The notes: generated by a model not told the origin, from the letters alone. 63,125 bases of DNA from Chloroflexi bacterium HGW-Chloroflexi-6 (GCA_002840685.1 PHBU01000024.1:1-63125), one strand, 5' to 3'; counted from the first letter of the stretch, positions 1 to 8,193 are shown. A program made the numbers and translations.

Positions 1-84
1 AGCAGGAGCGGCGGGAGCGCAGGCAGCCAGGGCGAAGCTGGCGATCAGCAGCAGACTGATCAAGGTCAATAGGTTCTTTTTCAT
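1..84 (-). CDS. Solute-binding lipoprotein, N-terminal 28 codons only
   Basis: The gene starts at the ATG on the complement of position 84 and runs off the window edge. The visible residues are a classic lipoprotein signal: two lysines, a hydrophobic stretch and a lipobox ending in L-A-A-C, followed by an Ala/Pro-rich linker. A strong Shine-Dalgarno (AAGGAGA) lies 7 bases upstream. This type of start is usual for ABC-transporter substrate-binding proteins in Gram-positive-type and Chloroflexota cells. Its position directly downstream of a ROK regulator suggests a sugar-uptake system, but the mature part is not visible, so substrate and family are inference. Confidence 0.6.
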   Translation of the reverse strand, partial: MKKNLLTLISLLLIASFALAACAPAAPA

Positions 85-110
85 TTCTCTTTCTCCTTAG
101 ATAGAACGTT

Positions 111-126
111 TGAAGCACACGCTTCA
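111..126. promoter_or_regulatory. Palindrome TGAAGC-ACAC-GCTTCA upstream of the lipoprotein gene
   Basis: A perfect 6-4-6 inverted repeat lies 26 bases before the lipoprotein start codon, between that gene and the ROK regulator gene. Position and symmetry would suit an operator for the neighbouring ROK protein. No T-tract follows it, so it is not an obvious terminator. The role is inferred only. Confidence 0.3.
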
Positions 127-193
127 TTTTTGAATATTGATTTTCTGGTATTGAATAATCTGGATTATCTTCGTACACCAGGCTTTTGCAAGC

Positions 194-1438
194 CTATGGA
201 AGCGCATCACCTCCTTTATTATCTGCAATTTGGTGCAAAGCAGTAGATAATGCCTGTACAACGGCTCCCATGATCGATGAGCGGCGGCGTAAAACGGCAG
301 TATTAATTTTGACTGCCTGGGCCGCCCCGGCAAGGCTGCGCCTTTTTACCGTATCACGAATGGGTTGCAGCAATAGATCGCCTATTTGGGAAACGCCTCC
401 GCCAATCACAACCACACGTGGATTGAACAAATTAACCATGCCTGCGATGGCGATCCCAAGATAACTCCCGGCCCGTTCAATGATTTGCTGCGATGGTAGA
501 TCGCCGCGTCGGGCGGCGGCGGCCACATCGCGAGCGGTTAACTCTTCTGGCGGGCCCATGCTTGTAAGCAGGGTCCTCTTGCCACTCGCGACCACTTCGC
601 GGGCCTGGCGCGCAATCGCCTTGCCGCCTGCCAGAGCCTCGAGACAGCCCGTGCTGCCGCAATCGCAAAGAGGTCCATTTTCTTCGATTGTTAAGTGCCC
701 AATTTCACCAGCCGAACCGGTTGAGCCCTGATAAACTTGTCCATTGAGAAGCAGGCCAGCGCCAATACCGGATCCAACTTTTATGTAGGCCAGGTGATCT
801 TCCCCTCGGCCAGCGCCATAAGCCCATTCGCCCAGCATGCCCAACTCTGCATCATTGTTGAGTGATATGGGGATGTTCCACTTGGCTTCCATATCTTTGC
901 GGATGGGGAAACTATCCCACCCGGGCATGATCGGAGGCGCGACAACCATGCCTGCCTGGCTGACGATTGGGCCGGGTACGCCCATTCCAATGGCCATGAT
1001 TTGCTCGAGGTGCATATCGTTCTTTTCGAGCAATTCGGTGAGCAAGGCTTCAGCCTGTGCGAGACAGGGGTTTGGTCCCTGGGTGATGTCAAACGGGATT
1101 TCGATTTCGTCAACGAGCCGGGCAGAAAAATCGGTCAGGGCGACGGTTAGGTGCGTTGCACCCATGTCGATGCCCACCACGTATCCGCGCGTTGGATCAA
1201 TTTCAAGGATGATCGGGGGACGTCCACTTTGCTTGCTTCGCGATTCGGTCTCGCGTACGATCCCAACTTCCAATAAATCATTGACAATGGCTGTCATTGC
1301 TGCACGGCTTAAGTCCATGCGTAACGCAAGTTCGGCGCGCGAAATTCCCCCCGGAGTGAAACGAATTAGATCCAGGACGGCATGTTTGTTAACGTTCTTA
1401 ACGTTTTGGTAGGGGGTAGGCCAAAAAAAGTGGCTCAC
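194..1438 (-). CDS. ROK-family transcriptional regulator
   Basis: 414 residues. An N-terminal winged helix-turn-helix (about residues 17-64) is followed by a ROK sugar-kinase-like domain. The phosphate-binding D-x-G-x-T motif is visible at residues 91-95 (D-M-G-A-T) and the ROK zinc signature C-D-C-G-S-T-G-C-L-E sits in the middle of the protein, preceded by G-H-L-T. This is the NagC/XylR layout: a sugar or sugar phosphate binds the ROK domain and releases DNA. The start is a GTG at 1438 with a modest AGGA ten bases upstream. A substrate-binding lipoprotein gene follows on the same strand, which suggests local control of a sugar transporter. The final codons include AAAGGAGGT, which may serve as a ribosome site for something downstream, but no convincing gene follows closely. 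Confidence 0.92.
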   Translation of the reverse strand: MSHFFWPTPYQNVKNVNKHAVLDLIRFTPGGISRAELALRMDLSRAAMTAIVNDLLEVGIVRETESRSKQSGRPPIILEIDPTRGYVVGIDMGATHLTVALTDFSARLVDEIEIPFDITQGPNPCLAQAEALLTELLEKNDMHLEQIMAIGMGVPGPIVSQAGMVVAPPIMPGWDSFPIRKDMEAKWNIPISLNNDAELGMLGEWAYGAGRGEDHLAYIKVGSGIGAGLLLNGQVYQGSTGSAGEIGHLTIEENGPLCDCGSTGCLEALAGGKAIARQAREVVASGKRTLLTSMGPPEELTARDVAAAARRGDLPSQQIIERAGSYLGIAIAGMVNLFNPRVVVIGGGVSQIGDLLLQPIRDTVKRRSLAGAAQAVKINTAVLRRRSSIMGAVVQALSTALHQIADNKGGDALP

Positions 1439-1480
1439 AGCGCATAGTCCTGGGTAAAATTAGCGTTTATCACGGTTTTT

Positions 1481-1508
1481 ATATTATCACAAACATCTAA
1501 TTTGTCAA
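1481..1508 (-). promoter_or_regulatory. Promoter of the ROK gene (TTGACA-N16-TAATAT)
   Basis: On the minus strand the -35 TTGACA (complement of 1503-1508) and the -10 TAATAT (complement of 1481-1486) are 16 bases apart, about 40 bases before the GTG start. Two direct GTGATAA copies flank the -10 element and could be binding sites for a regulator, perhaps the ROK protein itself. Confidence 0.6.
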
Positions 1509-1546
1509 GAAGTCTAACATATTTTTATTGAAATTAATTCTTTAAA

Positions 1547-1575
1547 TAAAAAAGGAGAGCTTGTCAAGCTCTCCT
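1547..1575 (-). terminator. Rho-independent terminator after the FtsW/PBP gene
   Basis: AGGAGAGCTTG and CAAGCTCTCCT form an 11-bp perfect stem around one base, followed on the minus strand by a run of seven T. It lies 21 bases after the stop of the FtsW-like gene and ends the FHA/mtnP/ftsW operon. Confidence 0.85.
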
Positions 1576-1595
1576 GAAAATTTTTACAGAGATTG

Positions 1596-4160
1596 TTATG
1601 GTTGAATTGCGGCTTCAAGCACACCCTGCCCGACCTCTTGCGCGATGGATGGATCGTCTGTTTCGGCCAGGACTACAATGGCGAAAGGTGTACCTTGCCA
1701 GCCTGGTAAGGTACCACCCAAATACCATGCCAGTTGATTTTCTATTTGTTCGAGTCTTCCCATGCTCTCCCAATATGGTTTCTCGGCCACTTGCAAAAAC
1801 TGGGCGGCCTTGTTTGCGCCTGATGCCGAGAAGGCGATTTGCGGCTGCTCTTGGGGCGGCAGAATGACCCAACCTTGATTTGGAATGTCAACAGCCAGAG
1901 TCAATTGCGCGGAAGGAATTACTCCTTCATTGCTGATAGCTGACGCCGCCAGGGCCATTGTCAAGGGGGTTAAATTTATCGATTGCCCCAATGCCATCCT
2001 TTCGAGATCCTGGTTGTTAACCTGCATTCCCAATTTTTGGGTGAGCTTGATGATCTCTTCTTTGCTTAAAATTTCTGCCAGGGTTAGCAGCGGCTGAGGA
2101 CAGCCAGCGGGGAGGGCATTTTCCCAGGCTGGAGCTACATCTGCTCGCAAAGTGCACCGAAAGAGCTGTTCATTATGCTCGAAAAATAGCTTTCGCGGAA
2201 AGGTTGGCAGTTCCTGGCCAGTGTCGAAGAGTTCCGCCAGTAGGAAGGGTGACAGCGAGGTCCCAGCTGAATATTGTCCCTGGGTGGCACGGTTCAAAAG
2301 CGGCGCACCGACCGCAGAAAGCAACTCTTCGCCAATTTCATCCAACCGGTTGGCGTCAAAAGTTGGGTGTGAGGCCATCACTAAAACTTCGCCGGTTTTT
2401 GCATTGAGCAGCACAACCGAGCCTTTGGTATTCGCCAGCAGCTTGTCAGCTTGTTGTTGCAGCGAGATGTCAAGACTCAAGCGCACATCCAAACCCGGAG
2501 GGGGAGAGCCGTAGAGAAGATGTTGCAACCAGATTTGGCTGGCTGGGTAGCCAGTTAACCCTCGCAGATAAGGATCCAATTCCGCTTCCAGCCCAGACTG
2601 TCCATAAACATTATGCGTGTATCCGATAATTGATGACAGCTCGGGATAGGTGTAAACCCTTTTATAGGAGCCGGAAACCCCTTCGGTATATGCGATGGGC
2701 TGATTGCGCCTGTCGAAAAGGCTGCCCCTGGGTACGTATAAATCAGCAATGGAGCGGCGTGGGTTATCGTAGCGCGACAGCAAATCAGTGGAGCGGATGA
2801 TGCCCCACCAACCATTGGCGAGGGCCAGGGCTAATAGTCCCGCACCAAGAATGGTTGGAATCATTAAGTAGGGAGCTGCTTTTGCCAAAGGCGCCGGGTC
2901 GCCCTCTGTGTTATTGCTTATTTGCAGAAGAAGCATCAGCGCAAGAAAAGATGTCAACAGGGATGAGCCCCCGTAAGAGACAAACGGCAAGGTTACTCCG
3001 GTTAGCGGCAACAGGCGAAGATTCCCGCCGATGATAACGATGCTCTGCACGCCGACATAGGTCCCCAGACCAGCCGTCAGTAAGCGCTGGAAGTAGCCAT
3101 CCGCGCGTAGCGCTGTTATGAAACAGCGTGTTACAAATATCCCGATGAGCGCTAAAAGCATCAGGCTTCCAATCAGGCCAGTTTCTTCTGCGATCGCGGA
3201 AAATATGAAATCTGAATGAGCTACCGGTACCAGAGTTGGGGAGCCTAGGCCAATCCCGCGCCCAAAAATACCGCCATTGGCAACCGCCAGCAAGGATTGT
3301 ATGACTTGATATGAGCGACCAGCGGGGTCTTGCCATGGGTTGAACCAGCTTGTTAGCCGATATTGAATGATGTCTACGAAAAAATAGCCTGCCAAGCCTA
3401 ACCCAGATAGCAACACTGTGCTTAAGATCAGCACCCGGCGTTTTGTAGAAGCCAGGTAAACCATAATGGTATATAGAATAATAAAAATTGACGCTGTGCC
3501 CAGATCACGCTGTATTAAGAGTATCAGGAGCGCCACGCCGGTAAGCAACAAGGTTGGCACAAGCAAGGAGAAAAACCGCCCACTTATCGGCATTCTGCTG
3601 GCAAAGTAGGATGAAAGATAAACCACCAGAAGCAGTTTTAAGGGTTCGGATGGTTGCAGGTAGATCCCGCAGCAACCGAGCCAGAGGCGTGGTCCGCTCC
3701 CGATCGGGTTGGACCCCAGCGCAAAGGTTAACGCCGTCAGGGCTAAGCCGCTGGTCAGCCAGATATATTTGTATTTACGCAAAAATTCAGGGATTTTGTT
3801 GTGACGCAACCCGGCCAGGAGCGCTCCGAAGCCGACGGCGATCCAGATCGCCTGTCGCAATCCAAAGGTGCTGGTAAGCCGCCAGATGCTTATCATTCCC
3901 CATCCGCTCAGGATGGCTGCCACTGGCAAAAGATAGGGGTCGGCATCTGGCAGGTGGCGCTCAATATGCCTGTGGGTTATGTACGATAATGCCGTCCAAA
4001 TGAGAATGCCGGTCCAGTGATCGAAACGATAAGACACCTGCCAGGATTGTTCCCGCACTGCAGGTGAAATGGTTAAGCCGATACCCATTACAAGGATGAA
4101 GCCCGCTGCAATTGCTAACAGGCGTCCTTGTATTTGGGCTGGAGTCAGGTGGATGGACAA
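1596..4160 (-). CDS. FtsW/RodA-type SEDS glycosyltransferase fused to a degenerate penicillin-binding domain
   Basis: 854 residues. Residues 1-430 are a polytopic SEDS domain (peptidoglycan polymerase) with the family marks Q169-P-S-E172, R158-x-W and H315-S-D-F-I-F with E325-E326, so the polymerase half looks intact. Residues about 475-854 align with the class-B PBP transpeptidase fold (L-L-N-R-A-T-Q-G-Q-Y before the active site), but the catalytic motifs are replaced: S-x-x-K reads T634-S-L-S637 and K-T-G-T reads S799-M-G-R802. No clear S-x-N motif is seen. In most bacteria these two activities are separate, interacting proteins; here they are one chain, and the PBP half is probably non-catalytic. 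The start is TTG at 4160 without a good Shine-Dalgarno, 19 bases after mtnP, so translation is probably coupled. FHA genes lie upstream in the same operon. Confidence 0.88.
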   Translation of the reverse strand: MSIHLTPAQIQGRLLAIAAGFILVMGIGLTISPAVREQSWQVSYRFDHWTGILIWTALSYITHRHIERHLPDADPYLLPVAAILSGWGMISIWRLTSTFGLRQAIWIAVGFGALLAGLRHNKIPEFLRKYKYIWLTSGLALTALTFALGSNPIGSGPRLWLGCCGIYLQPSEPLKLLLVVYLSSYFASRMPISGRFFSLLVPTLLLTGVALLILLIQRDLGTASIFIILYTIMVYLASTKRRVLILSTVLLSGLGLAGYFFVDIIQYRLTSWFNPWQDPAGRSYQVIQSLLAVANGGIFGRGIGLGSPTLVPVAHSDFIFSAIAEETGLIGSLMLLALIGIFVTRCFITALRADGYFQRLLTAGLGTYVGVQSIVIIGGNLRLLPLTGVTLPFVSYGGSSLLTSFLALMLLLQISNNTEGDPAPLAKAAPYLMIPTILGAGLLALALANGWWGIIRSTDLLSRYDNPRRSIADLYVPRGSLFDRRNQPIAYTEGVSGSYKRVYTYPELSSIIGYTHNVYGQSGLEAELDPYLRGLTGYPASQIWLQHLLYGSPPPGLDVRLSLDISLQQQADKLLANTKGSVVLLNAKTGEVLVMASHPTFDANRLDEIGEELLSAVGAPLLNRATQGQYSAGTSLSPFLLAELFDTGQELPTFPRKLFFEHNEQLFRCTLRADVAPAWENALPAGCPQPLLTLAEILSKEEIIKLTQKLGMQVNNQDLERMALGQSINLTPLTMALAASAISNEGVIPSAQLTLAVDIPNQGWVILPPQEQPQIAFSASGANKAAQFLQVAEKPYWESMGRLEQIENQLAWYLGGTLPGWQGTPFAIVVLAETDDPSIAQEVGQGVLEAAIQP

Positions 4161-4179
4161 GGGAGAAAGATGCAGCTTT

Positions 4180-5046
4180 TTATTTTAGGTATTTCTCAAC
4201 GAGCAGGGCCAAGTCCACGCGTGTTTCCGGTGGAATTACCGCAGGGTTTGTGATCAGGGCGCTTGCAAGAGCATGCTGGCAGGCGCAATCTGGTCTTTCG
4301 GGCAAGTTGCGTGCCAAAACTTTCAGAGCTTCCTGTGCAATTTCTGTATTCTTATTGATTGTCTGGATAACCATATCCACCGTGACCGGTTCTGCGCTGG
4401 TGTGCCATACATCATAGTCGGTAACATGCGCCATGGTTGTATAGCAGATTTCCGCTTCTCGCGCCAGGAAGGCCTCAGGGGATGCGGTCATACCGATGAT
4501 TGACATGCCCCACGAACGGTAAGCATGTGATTCGGCCTTGGTGGAGAACCGTGGCCCTTCGATCGTAATCAACGTGCCGCCCTGATGAACTGTTGCGCCG
4601 CTGGCTCTTGTCGCTTCCAAAACGGCGAGAGAAAGCTCCTTACAAAAAGGTTCTGCCACACCCACATGGGCAACCAAACCTTTGCCGAAAAAACTTCTGG
4701 GGCGTTCTTTTGTGTTATCGAAGATCTGGTCCGGGACAATAATGTGACCGGGAGCATAATCATCACGTAAAGAACCGCATGCGCTAATACTGACAATCTG
4801 AGTTGCGCCCAGACTTTTCAAAGCGTAAATATTGGCGCGATAATTTACTTCTGTTGGTGAAATAAAGTGACCCAGACCGTGCCTGGCCAGGAATGCAACC
4901 CGTTTGCCGGCCAATGTGCCAACGATGATCGGTGAGCTTGGCTTGCCAAATGGTGTTTCAAGTAAATATTCACGAGTATCACTCAGGCCCTGCATTTGAT
5001 ACAGACCGGATCCGCCAATTACGGCGAAGGCTAGATTTTCTCTCAT
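4180..5046 (-). CDS. mtnP: S-methyl-5'-thioadenosine phosphorylase
   Basis: 288 residues of the purine nucleoside phosphorylase type 2 family. It cleaves methylthioadenosine with phosphate to adenine and methylthioribose-1-phosphate, clearing the by-product of polyamine synthesis and other SAM-consuming reactions. Visible family motifs are G-G-S-G-L-Y near the N-terminus, S-P-T-E-V-N-Y-R-A-N (substrate pocket), I-G-M-T-A-S-P-E and T-D-Y-D-V-W, whose aspartates select 6-amino purines. AAGGAG lies 12 bases before the ATG. It sits between the FHA genes and the FtsW fusion in one operon, which is an unexpected partner for cell-wall genes. An inosine-specific variant is possible, but the T-D-Y-D motif argues for methylthioadenosine. 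Confidence 0.9.
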   Translation of the reverse strand: MRENLAFAVIGGSGLYQMQGLSDTREYLLETPFGKPSSPIIVGTLAGKRVAFLARHGLGHFISPTEVNYRANIYALKSLGATQIVSISACGSLRDDYAPGHIIVPDQIFDNTKERPRSFFGKGLVAHVGVAEPFCKELSLAVLEATRASGATVHQGGTLITIEGPRFSTKAESHAYRSWGMSIIGMTASPEAFLAREAEICYTTMAHVTDYDVWHTSAEPVTVDMVIQTINKNTEIAQEALKVLARNLPERPDCACQHALASALITNPAVIPPETRVDLALLVEKYLK

Positions 5047-5084
5047 AGGGATTTTTATCTCCTTACTTTTAATAATCTTGTGGC

Positions 5085-5513
5085 TTATTCAGGCAGGTTG
5101 ATCGTCAAGGTTGTGTTTCCGCAGCTGATTGTATCTCCATTTGTGACGATTGTTGGCACAGACAGAGGATTCTCGTTTAACATCGTTCCGTTTTTAGAAC
5201 CGCTATCTTCGACCCACCAATGCCCGTGATGAAACGAAAGCCTGGCGTGGCGCGCGGAAACCGCCGAATCATCCAAGTGGATCTCGCAATCCGGCTCACG
5301 GCCAACGATCAATTCTGGCTGCTCAAAAGTGATGATGGTGATCTCGTTATTTAGCGGGGGTAACCCGACTGTAATCGGAGGAATCTTCTTGGATGAGAGA
5401 AAATCGGTCTGCGATTTGAGCATGCGCCACATTAAATAAAAAGACCAGCCCACAAAAGCATACAGCAAAATGGCTGCAAGCAATCGCAGGCCAACAAAAA
5501 TAGGAGCACTCAT
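5085..5513 (-). CDS. Membrane-anchored FHA-domain protein (FhaB-like)
   Basis: 142 residues. One N-terminal transmembrane helix (about residues 5-30) is followed by a short linker and a C-terminal FHA domain with the hallmark G-R-E-P, S-x-x-H-A (S-A-R-H-A) and G-S-K-N-G-T motifs that bind phosphothreonine peptides. The layout matches the small FhaB/FipA proteins found next to SEDS genes in Actinobacteria. The ATG lies one base beyond the stop of the preceding FHA gene, so the two are probably translationally coupled. It may dock a Ser/Thr-phosphorylated partner at the membrane near the FtsW-like protein; no kinase of that class is in the operon. Confidence 0.85.
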   Translation of the reverse strand: MSAPIFVGLRLLAAILLYAFVGWSFYLMWRMLKSQTDFLSSKKIPPITVGLPPLNNEITIITFEQPELIVGREPDCEIHLDDSAVSARHARLSFHHGHWWVEDSGSKNGTMLNENPLSVPTIVTNGDTISCGNTTLTINLPE

Positions 5514-5514
5514 A

Positions 5515-6339
5515 TCAACTGTTATTTTTTGTATCGTTCAATGGAATCGTATTGAGCGTTGCGGTGCTTCGCTCGCTGTTTAGCGGAGAAAGCGGGGCTG
5601 TATCGCCGCTGCTTGGTTTCAAACCTGGCGGCGGATTATCCTGCCCAAAGATAATGGGCAACCCTGCCAGTGAAATCACATCACCCGGATATAGAACGCT
5701 TTGACTTGTGCGCTGTCCGTTAACGTAAGTTCCACCAGTCGAATTTAAGTCGAAAATCACAAACTTTCCGCGTACATATCGAATTTGAGCGTGATATCGT
5801 GATACGCGTGGATCATCGATAACAACATGGTTGTCAAGCCTGCGCCCGATGTTTACAACCATCTGGTCAACCGTAAATACTTTCGTTCCTCCGATGATCA
5901 GGAAGCCGGTTTTAGGTTGGCCATTTTCTTCAGGTTGCGCCTCCTGGTTGGAGACATTTTGGGTTTCGGCGATATTTTCATCGCCTACGGATACTTCAAC
6001 ATCGTCAATTCCAACTCGGTCTGAGCCAGCCAGGGTAATTGTTGGGGCAAGTTCAAACTGTATCCCTGCTTCGCCGGTTGCCAGGCGGAAAATTTTTGTC
6101 AAACCTTCTATCAAGCGTGGTTCTTTTTGCCATTGCGCTAAAACCGAAGGATGCACCAATAAGATAAAGTCAGACGGGGCCGAGTGTTCAAGCCCATTTG
6201 CTGCCATGTTTGCCTTTAGCGCTTCTGTCAGGCGATGGGCAATGCGATCCTGCCATATTGCGCCTGGTAGGAATTTTATAAGATGTACCTCAATTAATGC
6301 TTCTATTCTCTGTTCAATGTCTGATAGTGTAATGCTCAT
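5515..6339 (-). CDS. FHA-domain protein with N-terminal DUF3662-like region (FhaA-like)
   Basis: 274 residues from ATG 6339, chosen because GGGGAG lies 5 bases upstream; a GTG two codons earlier is possible. The N-terminal ~120 residues resemble the DUF3662 region of actinobacterial FhaA. A linker leads to an FHA domain (about residues 145-235) with G-R-R, S-R-Y-H-A and N-S-T-G-G-T-Y-V-N-G, the phosphothreonine-binding loops. The C-terminus is Ser/Thr-rich. It is the first gene of the operon. In Actinobacteria FhaA-type proteins link Ser/Thr phosphorylation to peptidoglycan synthesis; the same role here is inferred from sequence and position beside an FtsW-like gene. Confidence 0.85.
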   Translation of the reverse strand: MSITLSDIEQRIEALIEVHLIKFLPGAIWQDRIAHRLTEALKANMAANGLEHSAPSDFILLVHPSVLAQWQKEPRLIEGLTKIFRLATGEAGIQFELAPTITLAGSDRVGIDDVEVSVGDENIAETQNVSNQEAQPEENGQPKTGFLIIGGTKVFTVDQMVVNIGRRLDNHVVIDDPRVSRYHAQIRYVRGKFVIFDLNSTGGTYVNGQRTSQSVLYPGDVISLAGLPIIFGQDNPPPGLKPSSGDTAPLSPLNSERSTATLNTIPLNDTKNNS

Positions 6340-6379
6340 CTGCACTCCCCGGAATAGGTTCTTTCAGCCAGCTACTTAT

Positions 6380-6408
6380 ATTTTACGACGATAAACATAT
6401 GTTTTCAA
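6380..6408 (-). promoter_or_regulatory. Promoter of the FHA-mtnP-FtsW operon (TTGAAA-N17-TAAAAT)
   Basis: Minus-strand -35 TTGAAA (complement of 6403-6408) and -10 TAAAAT (complement of 6380-6385) with 17-base spacing, about 40 bases before the fhaA-like ATG. It would drive the four-gene operon. Confidence 0.6.
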
Positions 6409-6421
6409 TGAGACATTGTGG

Positions 6422-7012
6422 TTACCTGGTAACAGGTTTGCCGCATTGCGGGCAGATGGCCTCACGCGCCAGTAAAACAAATCCGCATTGAAAGCAGGTG
6501 GTGGGCTGCATTTGACCAAGCGGTGCGCCGCACGCAACACAAGACGGTTCGCCCGCTTTGTTGGCGGTGTGACAATATTCGCAAGAGAAGCGGCGCAAGC
6601 GGGCAGATATCTGTTGGCTGGAACCCTTTGCTTTTGCTACTTTTGCGATTACCAGCCAGGTATTTTCAACCAGTTTTAAGTTTTCTATGTCCTGGGCGAT
6701 ATCATCCAGGCGATTAAGCAGGTTCCAAGGATTCATCAGCGTAGCGATCGCCGATTGACCTAGACTGGCGGCAACTCCCAACCAGGCTTGCTGGCCGACC
6801 TCAATCATTACACCATCTTCTACGGTCTGTAAGTGAACTGTAACCGCAGTTTGTCCTCCGCTGGACGCGTTTCGCATACTTGCAATTTGAACCTTGAGGT
6901 TGTTAGGATCGCCCACTACTTGTGTGCGCATGTTTCCGCGATTAAAATGCGCAGCCAAGGCTTCTGCAAAATCATTGGGTGTGATGTCGCCGTAGAAAAT
7001 TTTCTTGTCCAT
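6422..7012 (-). CDS. Double zinc-ribbon protein of unknown function
   Basis: 196 residues. The N-terminal ~140 residues form an uncharacterised globular domain. The C-terminal ~55 residues carry two zinc ribbons: C-x2-C (C-E-Y-C, C-V-A-C) and C-x2-C (C-F-Q-C, C-P-Q-C). Such tails are common in Chloroflexota proteins with no assigned job. The central part contains 'G-V-A-A-S-L-G-Q-S' and a Leu-rich helix but no recognisable catalytic motif. It is transcribed away from the SH3 gene with 50 bases between the starts. Function is unknown. Confidence 0.75.
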   Translation of the reverse strand: MDKKIFYGDITPNDFAEALAAHFNRGNMRTQVVGDPNNLKVQIASMRNASSGGQTAVTVHLQTVEDGVMIEVGQQAWLGVAASLGQSAIATLMNPWNLLNRLDDIAQDIENLKLVENTWLVIAKVAKAKGSSQQISARLRRFSCEYCHTANKAGEPSCVACGAPLGQMQPTTCFQCGFVLLAREAICPQCGKPVTR

Positions 7013-7062
7013 AGTTTAGATTATAATCACCTTTGTCATAATTTAGAAAAAATAGGTGTCAC

Positions 7063-7680
7063 ATGCATTTCCGTTTGCGATGGCTTTCGCCATTCTTGAT
7101 TCTACTGATTTTCTTTTTAATATTACTTAACGTCCAGCCTGTTCATAAAGTTGCAGCTCAGCAGCCAACGGGCTCTGTTCCGACTGTTACGGGCACAGCT
7201 TCCGGGGCTTTTATTACAGTTACTTACCCTGAGCAAATCAATGTGCGTTCAGGTCCGAGTTCCTACTGGTACCCGGCGATTGGCGTGTTGTTGCCACAGC
7301 AGCAATCTCCTGCCTTGGGACGTTCGCCGGGTGGGGATTGGATTCAGATCAATTATCCCGGTGTGCCGGGGAATGTGGGCTGGGTATACGCACCGTTGGT
7401 TTCACTTGGACCGCCCGGCGTTACCTTGCGGATCATAGAGCCGCCTCCGACTCCGACCCCGGTTACAACCCCGACGATTGACCCGACCCTGGCGGCTGCT
7501 TTCCTTCCGCAGTATACCCCAACCCGCGCACCTACTTTTACTGCCCCCGGGCCACTGGCGGTTCCAACCTACGAAACTGCACCTGCAGCGCGTACGGTTG
7601 TGCCAATGGGATTGATTATTACGCTTTTGACCCTGATAGGCGGTTTTGGAGCGCTGATTTCCTTCCTGCGTGGAAGATGA
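7063..7680 (+). CDS. Secreted/membrane-tethered bacterial SH3-domain protein
   Basis: 205 residues. The N-terminus is a signal peptide or anchor (hydrophobic residues about 8-25). A bacterial SH3 domain follows (about residues 50-115; I-N-V-R-S-G-P at its start, G-W-V-Y-A near the end). Then comes a Pro/Thr-rich linker with repeated P-T-P-T patterns and a C-terminal transmembrane helix ending in Arg. Such proteins usually sit at the outside of the membrane and bind cell-wall peptides or other surface ligands. The ATG at 7063 follows AGGTG at 5 bases. A strong bidirectional terminator follows. The ligand is unknown. Confidence 0.82.
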   Translation: MHFRLRWLSPFLILLIFFLILLNVQPVHKVAAQQPTGSVPTVTGTASGAFITVTYPEQINVRSGPSSYWYPAIGVLLPQQQSPALGRSPGGDWIQINYPGVPGNVGWVYAPLVSLGPPGVTLRIIEPPPTPTPVTTPTIDPTLAAAFLPQYTPTRAPTFTAPGPLAVPTYETAPAARTVVPMGLIITLLTLIGGFGALISFLRGR

Positions 7681-7695
7681 TCGCAGAAATTAAAT

Positions 7696-7730
7696 AAAAA
7701 CGACGGCAAGCGCCGTCGTTTTTATTTTTT
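7696..7730. terminator. Bidirectional terminator between the SH3 and Fe-S carrier genes
   Basis: AAAAACGACGGC and GCCGTCGTTTTT form a 12-bp perfect stem with a 4-base loop; T-rich tracts lie on both sides. It serves two converging genes (ends at 7680 and 7743). Confidence 0.9.
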
Positions 7731-7742
7731 GGCTGAATTGCT

Positions 7743-8168
7743 CTAGTTTGAGCAAGAGCAGGAACCACCGCAAGCGCAGGATGATTCTCCGGCCTCGGCG
7801 TGTTCGTGGCCATGACCTTGTGACCCGCATCCACAGGAACCTTCCCCGCTTTTGCTGTTGGGGCTGTCAACCAGGAAGCCAGCGCCGCGCACCGGATCGT
7901 TAACAAAATCGATCTTTGCCCCGCGTAGATAATCTACAGAAGCATCGTCAACGACCACTTTGATACCATTATTTTCGTAAGTGAAATCGTTTTCGCGAAT
8001 GTTGTTATCGAGAGCCATGTTGAACTGTGCACCACAGCAGCCACCACCACTAACATAAACCCGAAGCGCATAACCTTCGAGGTTGCGCTCCGCCAGGATA
8101 TTTCGAATTGCATCTGTTGCACTTGTTGTCAGCGAGACCATTTGGGTATCGGTTTCTTTAAGCATCAT
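7743..8168 (-). CDS. A-type iron-sulfur carrier (HesB/IscA/ErpA family) with Cys-rich tail
   Basis: 141 residues. The core (about residues 10-110) is the HesB/IscA fold that carries nascent Fe-S clusters to apo-proteins. The first ligand cysteine is in G-G-G-C-C-G-A-Q-F and the C-x-C pair is in G-S-C-G-C-G. Unlike the usual ~107-residue proteins it continues with a His/Cys-rich tail containing H-G-H-E-H and S-C-A-C-G-G-S-C-S-C, which looks like an extra metal-binding segment. The start has AAGGAG close by; the second ATG (8165) is better spaced. The promoter overlaps a perfect palindrome, suggesting iron or Fe-S control. No other isc/suf genes are near. Confidence 0.9.
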   Translation of the reverse strand: MMLKETDTQMVSLTTSATDAIRNILAERNLEGYALRVYVSGGGCCGAQFNMALDNNIRENDFTYENNGIKVVVDDASVDYLRGAKIDFVNDPVRGAGFLVDSPNSKSGEGSCGCGSQGHGHEHAEAGESSCACGGSCSCSN

Positions 8169-8193
8169 TATCTCCTTTTATCAGGTTGGTTAC

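Noticed and set aside
124..210. Short minus-strand frame after the ROK gene preceded by AAGGAGGT
   Set aside because: The Shine-Dalgarno is only one base from the ATG, the frame overlaps the ROK stop, and the peptide has no recognisable feature.
205..222. ATCACCTCCTTT resembling the 3' end of 16S rRNA
   Set aside because: It is the complement of a Shine-Dalgarno-like AAAGGAGGT inside the end of the ROK gene; no rRNA sequence surrounds it.
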